Source: Desulfobacterales bacterium
GTDB lineage: Bacteria > Desulfobacterota > DSM-4660 > Desulfatiglandales > Desulfatiglandaceae
Assembly: GCA_022013615.1 (NCBI GenBank)
Contig: JAKLQB010000500.1
Coordinates: forward strand, 1-5,759
Reading direction: 5' to 3'
Length of the DNA stretch: 5,759 bases
Both the position numbers and the translations under genes were made by a program. The notes under the pieces are model-generated. The model was not told where the DNA came from, searched no databases, and worked only from the letters and a program-made list of their open reading frames with translations. Of this stretch, positions 1-5,447 are shown piece after piece. The stretch's first letter is position 1; every line of letters begins with the position of its first letter.

Positions 1-1179
1 GCCGTGGTAGGCGGCGGTGCAGAGGGGTTGACCGCAGCTTATCTGCTGAACCGTCTCGGACATGATATTATTGCTTATGAGGGCTCATCCCAACTCGGTG
101 GCATACTCCGCATAGGGCTTCCTGAAAACCGTCTTCCCAGGGATGTTCTGGATTGGGAAATTGATGGCATTTTGAATGCCGGGATTGAGGCAGTTACTAA
201 TCATAAGCTTGGGCAGGATTTTTCTATTGAATCGTTGCTAAAAGAGGGCTTTTCTGCTGTTTTTGTGGCAACCGGAGGATGGGACACACAACTGGCTGAA
301 AGAAGCAGGGGTGAAATCCCCAGGCCCTTACCCGGTGTACAACTCCTAATTGATTTCATCATGGCCCAAAGGGCAGGAAATACACCTTCCACAGGAAAAC
401 AATTGATGATATTGGGTGGCGGCAATGCTGCATTCGAAGCCGCTGCCACAGCCAGCAAGGAGGGGGCAAACAACGTGCATGTTGTCTTTCGAATCCCCCG
501 GGATCATGCTTCGTTCTCCGGAGAAGATATAAAGAAGGCTGAGGCCCAGGGCATCCATTTCTATTTCCAGAGCGCTGTGACAAGGATGATCGGAGAGGGC
601 GACCAGCTCACTCACGTGGAGATCGCCAGAGTTTCAGAAGACGGTAAAGAGGAAGGTGAAAGGGAACTTGTTCCGGTGGACACACTGCTAACCGGTGCCG
701 GACGCTTCCCCGAACTCATCTATGTCCCCCACAGGGAAGAAGGTGAAGATGAAGAAGCGGACCTGAAGGACCCGATCCAGTGGGAGACCCTTTTCCCCTA
801 TCCGAGCCCTTTTGCAAAGGAAGATATCGGCATCTTTCGACCGGGAGAAGTGACAAGCGATTATAAAGCGGTGGTGGAAGCCATTGGTTCAGGCAGAAGA
901 GCAGCAAGCTCGATCCAACATTTTTTCTCCGGTGAACCTCTTGAAGCGCCGGCTAACATGATTCGAACACATACCAGGGTCTTAAGCCTGGATCAGTTGG
1001 AACCGGTTTCAGAAGCTCCCCGGGAGAAGATGCCTGAGCTCCCCCAGGAAGATCGGATTTTAGACCCTTCAGCGGAAATCGCCCTGGGATATTCGGAAGA
1101 GCAGGCAGTCCAGGAGGCCAAACGCTGTCTGCAGTGTGGTCTTATCTGCTACCGTCAGGTTGGGGGGGCTTTGCACTGA
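1..1179 (+). CDS. GltD-like FAD/NAD(P)-binding oxidoreductase, 5'-truncated by window edge
   Basis: The frame is open from base 1 (GCC GTG GTA...) to TGA at 1177-1179, so the true start lies upstream. About 392 residues are visible. The visible part opens in the FAD dinucleotide fold (VVGGGAEGLTAAY, residues 1-13 from the GTG). The family signature NRLPRDVLDWEI follows near 42-53, a strand ending in VATGG near 88-92, and a second, NAD(P)H-binding glycine motif LGGGNAAFEAA near 137-147. The second FAD contact region (IGIFRPGEVTSDYKAVVEAIGSGRRAA-type block) is near 275-301. The order matches the small subunit of glutamate synthase and related NAD(P)H:ferredoxin-type flavoproteins. These pass electrons between NAD(P)H and iron-sulfur centres. 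The tail RCLQCGLICY (374-383) could bind a cluster or contact a partner. An acidic insert, HREEGEDEEADLKD, sits near 243-256. The usual GD of the second FAD motif is GE. The missing N-terminus could be an Fe-S domain or an RnfB fusion. The convergent rseC-family neighbour makes an Rnf link attractive, but this is inference. Family call firm; substrate unknown. Confidence 0.88.
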   Translation, partial: AVVGGGAEGLTAAYLLNRLGHDIIAYEGSSQLGGILRIGLPENRLPRDVLDWEIDGILNAGIEAVTNHKLGQDFSIESLLKEGFSAVFVATGGWDTQLAERSRGEIPRPLPGVQLLIDFIMAQRAGNTPSTGKQLMILGGGNAAFEAAATASKEGANNVHVVFRIPRDHASFSGEDIKKAEAQGIHFYFQSAVTRMIGEGDQLTHVEIARVSEDGKEEGERELVPVDTLLTGAGRFPELIYVPHREEGEDEEADLKDPIQWETLFPYPSPFAKEDIGIFRPGEVTSDYKAVVEAIGSGRRAASSIQHFFSGEPLEAPANMIRTHTRVLSLDQLEPVSEAPREKMPELPQEDRILDPSAEIALGYSEEQAVQEAKRCLQCGLICYRQVGGALH

Positions 1180-1603
1180 ACAGGATTTTCGTCATGCGAG
1201 GTTGATAATTGCGCCTGGCCTGGGCACCCCGATCCACCCACTTCAGCACACAAAAAGCGATCCCCATAGCAAAACCACCACATACTATGGGTGTGAGAGT
1301 GGGCTGTAAGTTAAAAGACTGTGCCAGCACGCTCCCTCCTAATGCACCGGCTACCAGTGTCAGAATAGGAATAAAATATACAAGCAAGGAGAGTTTTAAT
1401 AAAGAGCCTTTGGGCACACTGATCTCCACGTGATCATTTACCTTTGCCTTAAGATCATTGGTCACCTCAATCAGCATTGCCTTGCCTTCAGAAACCTGGC
1501 ATACACCGCGGGATTCACAGTGAGCGCATGCTGAACTTCTCTGAATACGAACCATAGCATTGCTGTGTGATATTTTTTCAATAATGCCTTCTTCCGTGAC
1601 CAT
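1142..1603 (-). CDS. rseC: RseC/MucC-family (SoxR-reducing system) membrane protein
   Basis: A 153-residue protein matching the RseC/MucC family in length and layout. The N-terminal cytoplasmic segment carries CAHCESRGVC (residues 26-35). It is followed by the family-like stretch VPKGSLLKLSLLVYFIP (63-79), which enters membrane helix 1 (about 71-93). Helix 2 spans about 103-123, and a basic cytoplasmic tail ends the protein. In E. coli, RseC works with the Rsx (Rnf-like) electron-transport complex to keep SoxR reduced, and modulates RseA/sigma-E. In anaerobes the gene commonly accompanies rnf genes. Only three Cys are visible in the motif (C-x2-C-x5-C). The ATG at 1603-1601 is preceded by a good AAGGAG ribosome site five bases upstream, which fixes the start. 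The gene is convergent with the flavoprotein, and its last 38 bases overlap that gene's end. Function by family; the electron-transfer partner is inferred. Confidence 0.88.
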   Translation of the reverse strand: MVTEEGIIEKISHSNAMVRIQRSSACAHCESRGVCQVSEGKAMLIEVTNDLKAKVNDHVEISVPKGSLLKLSLLVYFIPILTLVAGALGGSVLAQSFNLQPTLTPIVCGGFAMGIAFCVLKWVDRGAQARRNYQPRMTKILFSAKPPQPDGSR

Positions 1604-1608
1604 ATAAG

Positions 1609-1614
1609 CTCCTT
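1609..1614 (-). promoter_or_regulatory. Ribosome binding site of rseC
   Basis: On the - strand the sequence reads AAGGAG, with five bases between it and the ATG at 1603. It is the strongest Shine-Dalgarno match in the window and supports the chosen start. Confidence 0.75.
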
Positions 1615-1682
1615 GTCTCGATACCAGTGTACTGTATTACATATTGATGAGTCAGGATGCGATTTGAGTCTGACCTCATTTT

Positions 1683-1711
1683 ATGATAAACATCAACATC
1701 CATAAAGACAA
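1683..1711 (-). promoter_or_regulatory. Candidate sigma-70-type promoter for rseC
   Basis: Reading the - strand, TTGTCT (1711-1706, 4/6 to TTGACA) is followed after 17 bases by TATCAT (1688-1683, 5/6 to TATAAT). It lies about 80 bases upstream of the rseC start codon. The -35 hexamer ends two bases from the direct repeat that flanks the neighbouring inverted-repeat element, so the element inserted right beside this promoter without breaking it. Based on sequence match alone. Confidence 0.35.
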
Positions 1712-1712
1712 G

Positions 1713-1723
1713 TGCTTGTCAAC
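1713..1723 (+). repeat. Left 11-bp direct repeat (putative target-site duplication)
   Basis: TGCTTGTCAAC here is repeated exactly at 1949-1959, directly outside both ends of the 225-bp inverted-repeat element. This is the pattern expected of a duplicated insertion target. Confidence 0.65.
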
Positions 1724-1785
1724 TAGCAATTCTAATTATGGCCTTCACCTCGCAGGGGCGTGGGGTCTCTTTTTAAAGGCCGCGA

Positions 1786-1803
1786 TCCCGCTGATAAGCG
1801 GGA
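1786..1803. repeat. Small hairpin TCCCGCT-GATA-AGCGGGA, copy 1
   Basis: Perfect 7-bp stem with a four-base loop, inside the 225-bp element. The same stem recurs at 4228-4244 and 5371-5387, each time inside another non-coding element. Confidence 0.7.
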
Positions 1804-1933
1804 CAACGGAGACTGTCCTTTGAGGCTGTCTACAACGAATTTCAAGGCTACGCTGCCGTTCAATAGAATGAAGCAGGTATTTGCGGCCTTTAAAAAGAGA
1901 CCCCACGTCCCTGCATTAGAAAGGTCAAAATGT

Positions 1934-1939
1934 TATAAT
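1934..1939 (+). promoter_or_regulatory. TATAAT box supplied by the element end, toward the peptidase gene
   Basis: A perfect -10 hexamer lies in the right end of the 225-bp element, 31 bases before the peptidase ATG. No good -35 hexamer is found at 16-18 bases (17-base spacing gives CTGCAT), so it may be weak or need an activator. It is the only promoter-like signal between the element and the gene. Confidence 0.3.
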
Positions 1940-1948
1940 TAGAATTAC

Positions 1949-1959
1949 TGCTTGTCAAC
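1949..1959 (+). repeat. Right 11-bp direct repeat (putative target-site duplication)
   Basis: Exact second copy of TGCTTGTCAAC (first at 1713-1723), immediately outside the right end of the element and 11 bases before the peptidase start codon. Confidence 0.65.
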
Positions 1960-1970
1960 ACCAGACGAAA

Positions 1971-3167
1971 ATGAAACAAGAATTCAAGGTTCCTGCCGCT
2001 GAAATAGAACAAAGAATCAGCAGGATTCAGACAGAACTGCAAGAAAAGGAGATCGATGGGCTTTTCATAGTCCAGAGGGTGGACCTGTTCTATTTCTCCG
2101 GGACAGCTCAAAACGGCTTTCTCTATATACCTGCTGAAGGAGATCCTCTCTTGTTTATCAAAAAATACATGCCAAGGGCCAGGGATGAATCATCCATAAA
2201 AGACATTATTGAGATCAAGTCTATAAAAGAAGTCCCCCGCCTCATAGCTGACGTTTATGAGGGCCTGCCCCAATGCCTTGGTTTTGAACTGGATGTGGTC
2301 CCGGTTAATGACTTCAATTTTTATAGGGAACTTTTTCCTGATACAACATGTGTGGACGGATCCCCACCGATTCGAAAGATTCGAATGATCAAATCACCGT
2401 GGGAAATTGATCAGATGAAGGCAGCGGCAGAGGTCTCATGCCGGACCTTTGAATATGCCAGAGACAACATCCGTCCGGGTTATACGGAGATGGAATTCGC
2501 CAGTATGTTCGAAGTCTTTGCCAGAAAGCTGGGGCACGGTGGAAAACTTCGAGTGCGGGACTATCAGACCGAAGGATATCCCTGGCATGTATTAAGCGGA
2601 AAAAGCGGCGGCATGGTTGGCGTCTTAGACTCGCCCTCAAGCGGACAAGGGACATCCGCAGCTTTTCCATGCGGGGCGGGAAATAAAAAACTGGCCCCTG
2701 ACGAACCCGTCATGGTGGACTTTAATTGTGTTTTAAATGGCTACCATTTTGATGAAACCAGGATGCTTGCAATTGAGTCCATGCCGCAAAAGGCATTTGA
2801 TGCGAGTCAGGCTGCTATTGAAATACATAACGAGATCCTGAATAATGTCAAACCGGGCATCAGGCTGGATGAACTTTTTCGCATATCCATTGCCAAGGCC
2901 AAATCCCTCGGGTACGCAGAACCTTATCTGGGTCCCCCCGGTTACAAGGTGTCGTTCATTGGTCATGGCATTGGCCTTGAACTGATCGAACAGCCAATCA
3001 TATCTGCTAAGAGCGAAGTTCTTCTGCGGGCAGGCATGATATTCGCCATAGAACCGAAATTGGTTTATTTAGACGAATTCGCAACAGGTATTGAGAGTAT
3101 CTTTCTGGTCACAGAAACCGGCTACCGCTTGATCAGCCAAACCCCTGTCCAGGTCTTTATTTGCTAA
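1971..3167 (+). CDS. M24-family metallopeptidase (Xaa-Pro dipeptidase / aminopeptidase P type)
   Basis: A 398-residue cytoplasmic enzyme with the two-domain layout of Xaa-Pro peptidases. A creatinase-type N-terminal domain (about 1-135) is followed by a pita-bread catalytic domain (about 140-395). All five expected metal ligands are visible: Asp250 (MVDFN), Asp261 (YHFDETR), His332 (FIGHGIGLE), Glu361 (FAIEPK) and Glu375 (TGIESIF). It should therefore bind two divalent metals and cleave the bond before proline in di- or oligopeptides. Substrate preference cannot be read from sequence, and proline-specific M24 homologues with other substrates exist. ATG 1971 is the only in-frame ATG after a stop at 1917-1919. 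The preceding CAGACGAAA is a poor ribosome site. An insertion-like element ends 22 bases upstream, so the native promoter was probably displaced. The transporter gene begins 10 bases after the stop, suggesting one transcript. Confidence 0.9.
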   Translation: MKQEFKVPAAEIEQRISRIQTELQEKEIDGLFIVQRVDLFYFSGTAQNGFLYIPAEGDPLLFIKKYMPRARDESSIKDIIEIKSIKEVPRLIADVYEGLPQCLGFELDVVPVNDFNFYRELFPDTTCVDGSPPIRKIRMIKSPWEIDQMKAAAEVSCRTFEYARDNIRPGYTEMEFASMFEVFARKLGHGGKLRVRDYQTEGYPWHVLSGKSGGMVGVLDSPSSGQGTSAAFPCGAGNKKLAPDEPVMVDFNCVLNGYHFDETRMLAIESMPQKAFDASQAAIEIHNEILNNVKPGIRLDELFRISIAKAKSLGYAEPYLGPPGYKVSFIGHGIGLELIEQPIISAKSEVLLRAGMIFAIEPKLVYLDEFATGIESIFLVTETGYRLISQTPVQVFIC

Positions 3168-3177
3168 GCAGAACAAA

Positions 3178-4107
3178 ATGGCTGAAAATACACCCAATAA
3201 TCAGGACCTTCCTTTTTTAGCCGCCATTTTCACCTCACTTCTATGCATAGTTTTTGGGGCAAATGCTGTAGCTATTAAAATCAGCCTCTCTGGATTAGGG
3301 GTATTCACGACAGCGGGACTCCGTTTCAGCATGGCCACATTCATTATTTTTCTTTGGGCCAAAATCACCCGCCGCTCTTTTGACATTAAGAAAGGACAGG
3401 CACATCAACTGTTAATTATCTCCGTATTTTTTACTGTACAATTGGCCTTGCTCTATTTTGGACTCAGTAAAACCAATGCCTCCCGGGGAACCCTGTTGAT
3501 TAATCTTCAGCCTTTTTTTGTTCTTTTTCTGGCTCATTATTTCATTCCAGGAGATCGAATTACGAAAAAGAAAATCCTGGGTCTTTTCATGGGGTTTGCA
3601 GGAATGGCTTTAGTATTTCTTGGAAAAAAGGGAATAACAACGGATATACAACTTGGGGATTTTATGATCGTCATAACTGCTTTTCTATGGGCCTGTAACA
3701 CGGCTTACATAAAAAGGATTATAAACGAATTTGATCCTTTCCAAATTGTGCTTTACCCCATGATATTTTCGGTCCCATTCTTTTTTCTTGCAGGTTTTAT
3801 ATGGGACAGCACAATGATAGGGCATGTGAATCTAAAAGTTCTGGGGTCTCTCTTATACCAGGGGCTTCTAACAGCATCTTTTGGTTTTGTTGCATGGAAT
3901 AATTTACTTCAGAAATACGGGGCTGTTTCATTGCATTCCTTTATGTTCATTATGCCAATAGCTGGGGTTCTTCTGGGTGGGGTGGTTCTTGGAGAACCAA
4001 TCACTTTCAATATTTTGCTTGCACTGTTGTTGATTGTCTCCGGGATACTGGTGGTAAACATAAAAACAAAAAAATACACACCGATATTTCCTGCAAGGGG
4101 TATATAG
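3178..4107 (+). CDS. EamA-family (drug/metabolite transporter superfamily) permease
   Basis: A 309-residue, very hydrophobic inner-membrane protein with about ten helices (roughly 13-35, 42-61, 77-96, 103-123, 131-149, 160-179, 188-208, 220-240, 248-271, 277-295). This is two five-helix EamA repeats, the usual size for the family. Family-like stretches are SRGTLLINLQPFFVLFLAHYF (102-122) in the first half and FMFIMPIAGVLLGGVVLGEP (255-274) in the second. Relatives export or import amino acids or other small metabolites; the substrate here cannot be told. The start ATG lies 10 bases after the peptidase stop, with only a weak ribosome site, so translational coupling is likely. Peptidase plus amino-acid exporter would be a sensible pair, but that is inference. 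Sampled 60-base stretches are about 37-47% GC against 55-60% in neighbouring genes, with many TTT and ATT codons. Part of this is expected of a membrane protein, but it also fits horizontal transfer. Confidence 0.88.
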   Translation: MAENTPNNQDLPFLAAIFTSLLCIVFGANAVAIKISLSGLGVFTTAGLRFSMATFIIFLWAKITRRSFDIKKGQAHQLLIISVFFTVQLALLYFGLSKTNASRGTLLINLQPFFVLFLAHYFIPGDRITKKKILGLFMGFAGMALVFLGKKGITTDIQLGDFMIVITAFLWACNTAYIKRIINEFDPFQIVLYPMIFSVPFFFLAGFIWDSTMIGHVNLKVLGSLLYQGLLTASFGFVAWNNLLQKYGAVSLHSFMFIMPIAGVLLGGVVLGEPITFNILLALLLIVSGILVVNIKTKKYTPIFPARGI

Positions 4108-4123
4108 TGTCTGAATACCAGAT

Positions 4124-4190
4124 GAGTACTGAACGGGAAGGCGAGCTAAGAGCGGGTAAGCCAGAAGACCTGCCGAGCATGAGGGATGGG
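4124..4190 (+). promoter_or_regulatory. Truncated cobalamin (B12) riboswitch, 3' half only
   Basis: AAGCCAGAAGACCTGCC (4158-4174) matches the B12 box of cobalamin riboswitches, differing from the common AGCCAGGAGACCTGCC form at one G-to-A. Upstream, in the right order and spacing for the aptamer's 3' half, are TACTG (4127-4131) and CGGGAAGGCG (4134-4143), then AGAGCGGGT. The 5' half (a GGGAA...GGTG block and the CCCGCAACTGT-like core) should lie roughly 80-120 bases earlier. It is not there: the transporter gene ends at 4107 and its 3' end shows no such motif. No B12-related gene follows; the next feature is an insertion-like element and then nth. I read it as a decayed remnant, cut on its 5' side by whatever brought the transporter. 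A covariance-model search was not possible here. Confidence 0.6.
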
Positions 4191-4227
4191 GTTTTATAAT
4201 AGGGTAAGCGTTCACAGGTTCAGGGTT

Positions 4228-4244
4228 TCCCGCTGAAAGCGGGA
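4228..4244. repeat. Small hairpin TCCCGCT-GAA-AGCGGGA, copy 2
   Basis: Perfect 7-bp stem with a three-base loop, just inside the left end of the 312-bp element. It is the reverse complement of the copy at 5371-5387. Confidence 0.7.
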
Positions 4245-4475
4245 TTCAGGGTTAGGGACAAGGACAAAATTGAAGACCCGAAGTCCTCGTAAAAATGCTG
4301 GTTTTGCCACATAATTGCCAAATACCAGGTTCCAGACCCGCCTGCCTCGCCTGGCATGTACGGAACGGGCATATTCCAAGAGGTCGGCAATGGCGGGCAG
4401 GTTTGTGGGGATGTGTAAGCGGTCGGTTTTCCCGTACAAAACGTTTGCAAAATGACGTATGGTGATGAGAATGCC

Positions 4476-4502
4476 ACCTTTGAACCTCTAAACCTTTGAA
4501 CC
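4476..4502 (+). repeat. 11-bp direct repeat pair
   Basis: ACCTTTGAACC occurs at 4476-4486 and again at 4492-4502, five bases apart. The second copy overlaps the right terminal repeat of the 312-bp element. It could be a transposase-binding repeat or a duplicated end. Confidence 0.5.
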
Positions 4503-4533
4503 AGTGAACGGTTACATTAAAACAGATCACACA

Positions 4534-4538
4534 AAGGA
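4534..4538 (+). promoter_or_regulatory. Ribosome binding site of nth
   Basis: AAGGA with six bases to the ATG at 4545. It lies in native sequence after the end of the insertion-like element and supports the chosen start. Confidence 0.65.
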
Positions 4539-4544
4539 TATGCT

Positions 4545-5186
4545 ATGGAAAATTCAGGAAAAAAGAAGGAACGGGTGAAATATATCTTTGAAATACTGGA
4601 CCCTCTCTATACTCGGGAGAAAACAGCCCTCGAATACAGGACTCCTTTTCAGCTCCTTATTTCAACCATCCTTTCGGCCCAGTGTACCGACAAGCAGGTC
4701 AACAGTGTCACCAGGACCTTGTTTAAAAAGTATAAGAAGCCCCAGGACTTTATAAATGCACCCATTGCTGAGCTGGAAGACGATATCCGGCCTACCGGTT
4801 TTTTCAGGAACAAGGCAAAATCCATAAAGGGCTGTACTCAAGGGTTGGCGCATCTTTATGGTGGCGAGGTGCCATCCACAATGGAGGAACTGGTCAAACT
4901 GCCAGGCGTGGGGCGAAAGACGGCAAATTGCGTCCTGGGTGCCGCATTTGACGTCCCTGGCGTCGTAGTAGACACACACGTGAAAAGACTTTCCCTCAGA
5001 TTGGGGCTCACAGAAAACCAGAACCCTGATAAGATCGAAAAGGATATCGAAAAACTGCTTCCAAAAGACAGGTGGCGTCGTTTCTCAGACATCCTCATCT
5101 ATCACGGAAGAGACGTCTGCAAGGCAAGAAAGCCCGACCATGACCGGTGCCCGGTTTTCAACCTGTGCCCGTCAAATTCAATTTGA
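4545..5186 (+). CDS. nth: Endonuclease III (DNA glycosylase / AP lyase) with altered Fe-S ligand set
   Basis: A 213-residue protein, the usual size for bacterial Nth. It removes oxidised pyrimidines from DNA and nicks at the resulting abasic site, in base-excision repair. Key features are LLISTILSAQCTDKQVN (37-53), the helix-hairpin-helix LPGVGRKTA (119-127) with catalytic Lys125, and catalytic Asp143 in VVDTHVKRLS. The C-terminal iron-sulfur loop follows. E. coli Nth has Cys-x6-Cys-x2-Cys-x5-Cys; here the same spacing reads Cys192-x6-His199-x2-Cys202-x5-Cys208. The His codon is CAT, two base changes from TGT, so a single miscall is unlikely. A His-ligated cluster or cluster loss are both possible. 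The ATG at 4545 has AAGGA six bases upstream. The gene is bracketed by two GTAA-ended elements. It faces the end of an exonuclease III gene, which acts on the same abasic sites. Function firm; the meaning of His199 is open. Confidence 0.95.
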   Translation: MENSGKKKERVKYIFEILDPLYTREKTALEYRTPFQLLISTILSAQCTDKQVNSVTRTLFKKYKKPQDFINAPIAELEDDIRPTGFFRNKAKSIKGCTQGLAHLYGGEVPSTMEELVKLPGVGRKTANCVLGAAFDVPGVVVDTHVKRLSLRLGLTENQNPDKIEKDIEKLLPKDRWRRFSDILIYHGRDVCKARKPDHDRCPVFNLCPSNSI

Positions 5187-5220
5187 TGTTAAATTAAAGG
5201 TGATTGATCACAGGGCACCT

Positions 5221-5228
5221 CAACTCTG
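5221..5228 (+). repeat. Left 8-bp direct repeat (putative target-site duplication)
   Basis: CAACTCTG, repeated exactly at 5528-5535, directly outside both ends of the 299-bp element. Confidence 0.65.
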
Positions 5229-5244
5229 GTAACTTTTCAAAAAG

Positions 5245-5447
5245 TTCGAACTGTGCGGTTAGATTTTAACGCTCGTTGTAGGATGGGTTGAGCGTCAAAA
5301 GAATGGTGGGTTTCGCTGTTTTAACCTTGTTTTACTTAATTCCCATGGCATGCAAATTGTGTGGAATTAGTCCCGCTTTCAGCGGGACTCAACCCACCCT
5401 ACGGGATGGTAAACTTCATTGAGTTACATCTAACCGCACAGATCGAA
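5245..5447. repeat. Nested long inverted repeat (possible inner element)
   Basis: Outer arms 5245-5264 and 5428-5447 pair with one mismatch and share the perfect 14-bp core CTGTGCGGTTAGAT / ATCTAACCGCACAG. A second tier, GTAGGATGGGTTGAG (5278-5292), pairs with CTCAACCCACCCTAC (5388-5402) with one mismatch. A third, TAATTCC (5337-5343), pairs with GGAATTA (5363-5369). ACGCTC (5269-5274) and GAGCGT (5290-5295) form a local hairpin. The GTAGGATGGGTT / AACCCACC wording resembles the REP-like GTAGGGTGGGTT repeats common in proteobacterial genomes, from memory only. It may be a separate repeat inserted into the GTAA element, or that element's own folded core. Confidence 0.6.
5371..5387. repeat. Small hairpin TCCCGCT-TTC-AGCGGGA, copy 3
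   Basis: Perfect 7-bp stem with a three-base loop inside the nested inverted repeat. It is the reverse complement of copy 2 (4228-4244), so the two lie in opposite orientation. Confidence 0.7.

Larger units (their letters stand above)
1724..1948. mobile_element. MITE-like non-coding inverted-repeat element, 225 bp
   Basis: The element is bounded by the 11-bp direct repeats and has matching ends. AATTCTAATTAT (1728-1739) is the exact reverse complement of ATAATTAGAATT (1935-1946). Further in, 1752-1783 and 1883-1914 form 32-bp arms with one mismatch. The core 1759-1783 against 1883-1907 is a perfect 25-bp pair reading GTGGGGTCTC...AAAGGCCGC. The roughly 99-base centre holds a small TCCCGCT-GATA-AGCGGGA hairpin. 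No credible protein is encoded: the short open frame across it only follows the repeat. This fits a miniature inverted-repeat transposable element that would need a transposase in trans. Duplications of about 10-13 bp are typical of IS4-type enzymes, but that assignment is speculative. The element sits 22 bp upstream of the peptidase start and beside the rseC promoter. An alternative is a structured regulatory repeat that was not mobilised by transposition. Confidence 0.7.
4204..4515. mobile_element. Non-coding element with GTAA terminal inverted repeats, 312 bp
   Basis: The left end GTAAGCGTTCACAGGTTCA (4204-4222) matches the reverse complement of the right end, GTAACCGTTCACTGGTTCA (4515-4497), at 17 of 19 positions. 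The likeness continues loosely (GGGTTT against AAGGTTT). Ends beginning GTAAGCG are typical of IS66-family insertion sequences, so this may be a miniature IS66-type derivative; that link is inference. No clear 8-bp duplication flanks it (ATAATAGG left, ATTAAAAC right), so it may be old or its edges rearranged. Inside are a TCCCGCT-GAA-AGCGGGA hairpin near the left end, an 11-bp direct repeat near the right end and several imperfect hairpins. No recognisable protein is encoded, although the - strand is unusually open. It ends 29 bases before nth and so fills that gene's upstream region. Confidence 0.6.

Noticed and set aside
201..615. Antisense open frames opposite the flavoprotein gene
   Set aside because: They are shadows of a well-supported coding frame and show no family features or ribosome sites.
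1760..1942. Short + strand open frame across the 225-bp element as a gene
   Set aside because: It consists mainly of the inverted-repeat arms, has no ribosome site and matches no family.
4195..4200. TATAAT before the 312-bp element as a promoter for nth
   Set aside because: No usable -35 at 16-18 bases, and it lies about 350 bases from nth with an element between.
4252..4439. A - strand hypothetical protein inside the 312-bp element listed as a CDS
   Set aside because: Three competing frames are equally open, none is recognisable, and the region is better explained by an inverted-repeat element. Kept only as a low-interest observation.
5198..5220. AGGTG...CACCT inverted repeat after nth as a terminator
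   Set aside because: The stem is only five pairs with a 13-base loop and no T-run follows, so it is too weak to call.
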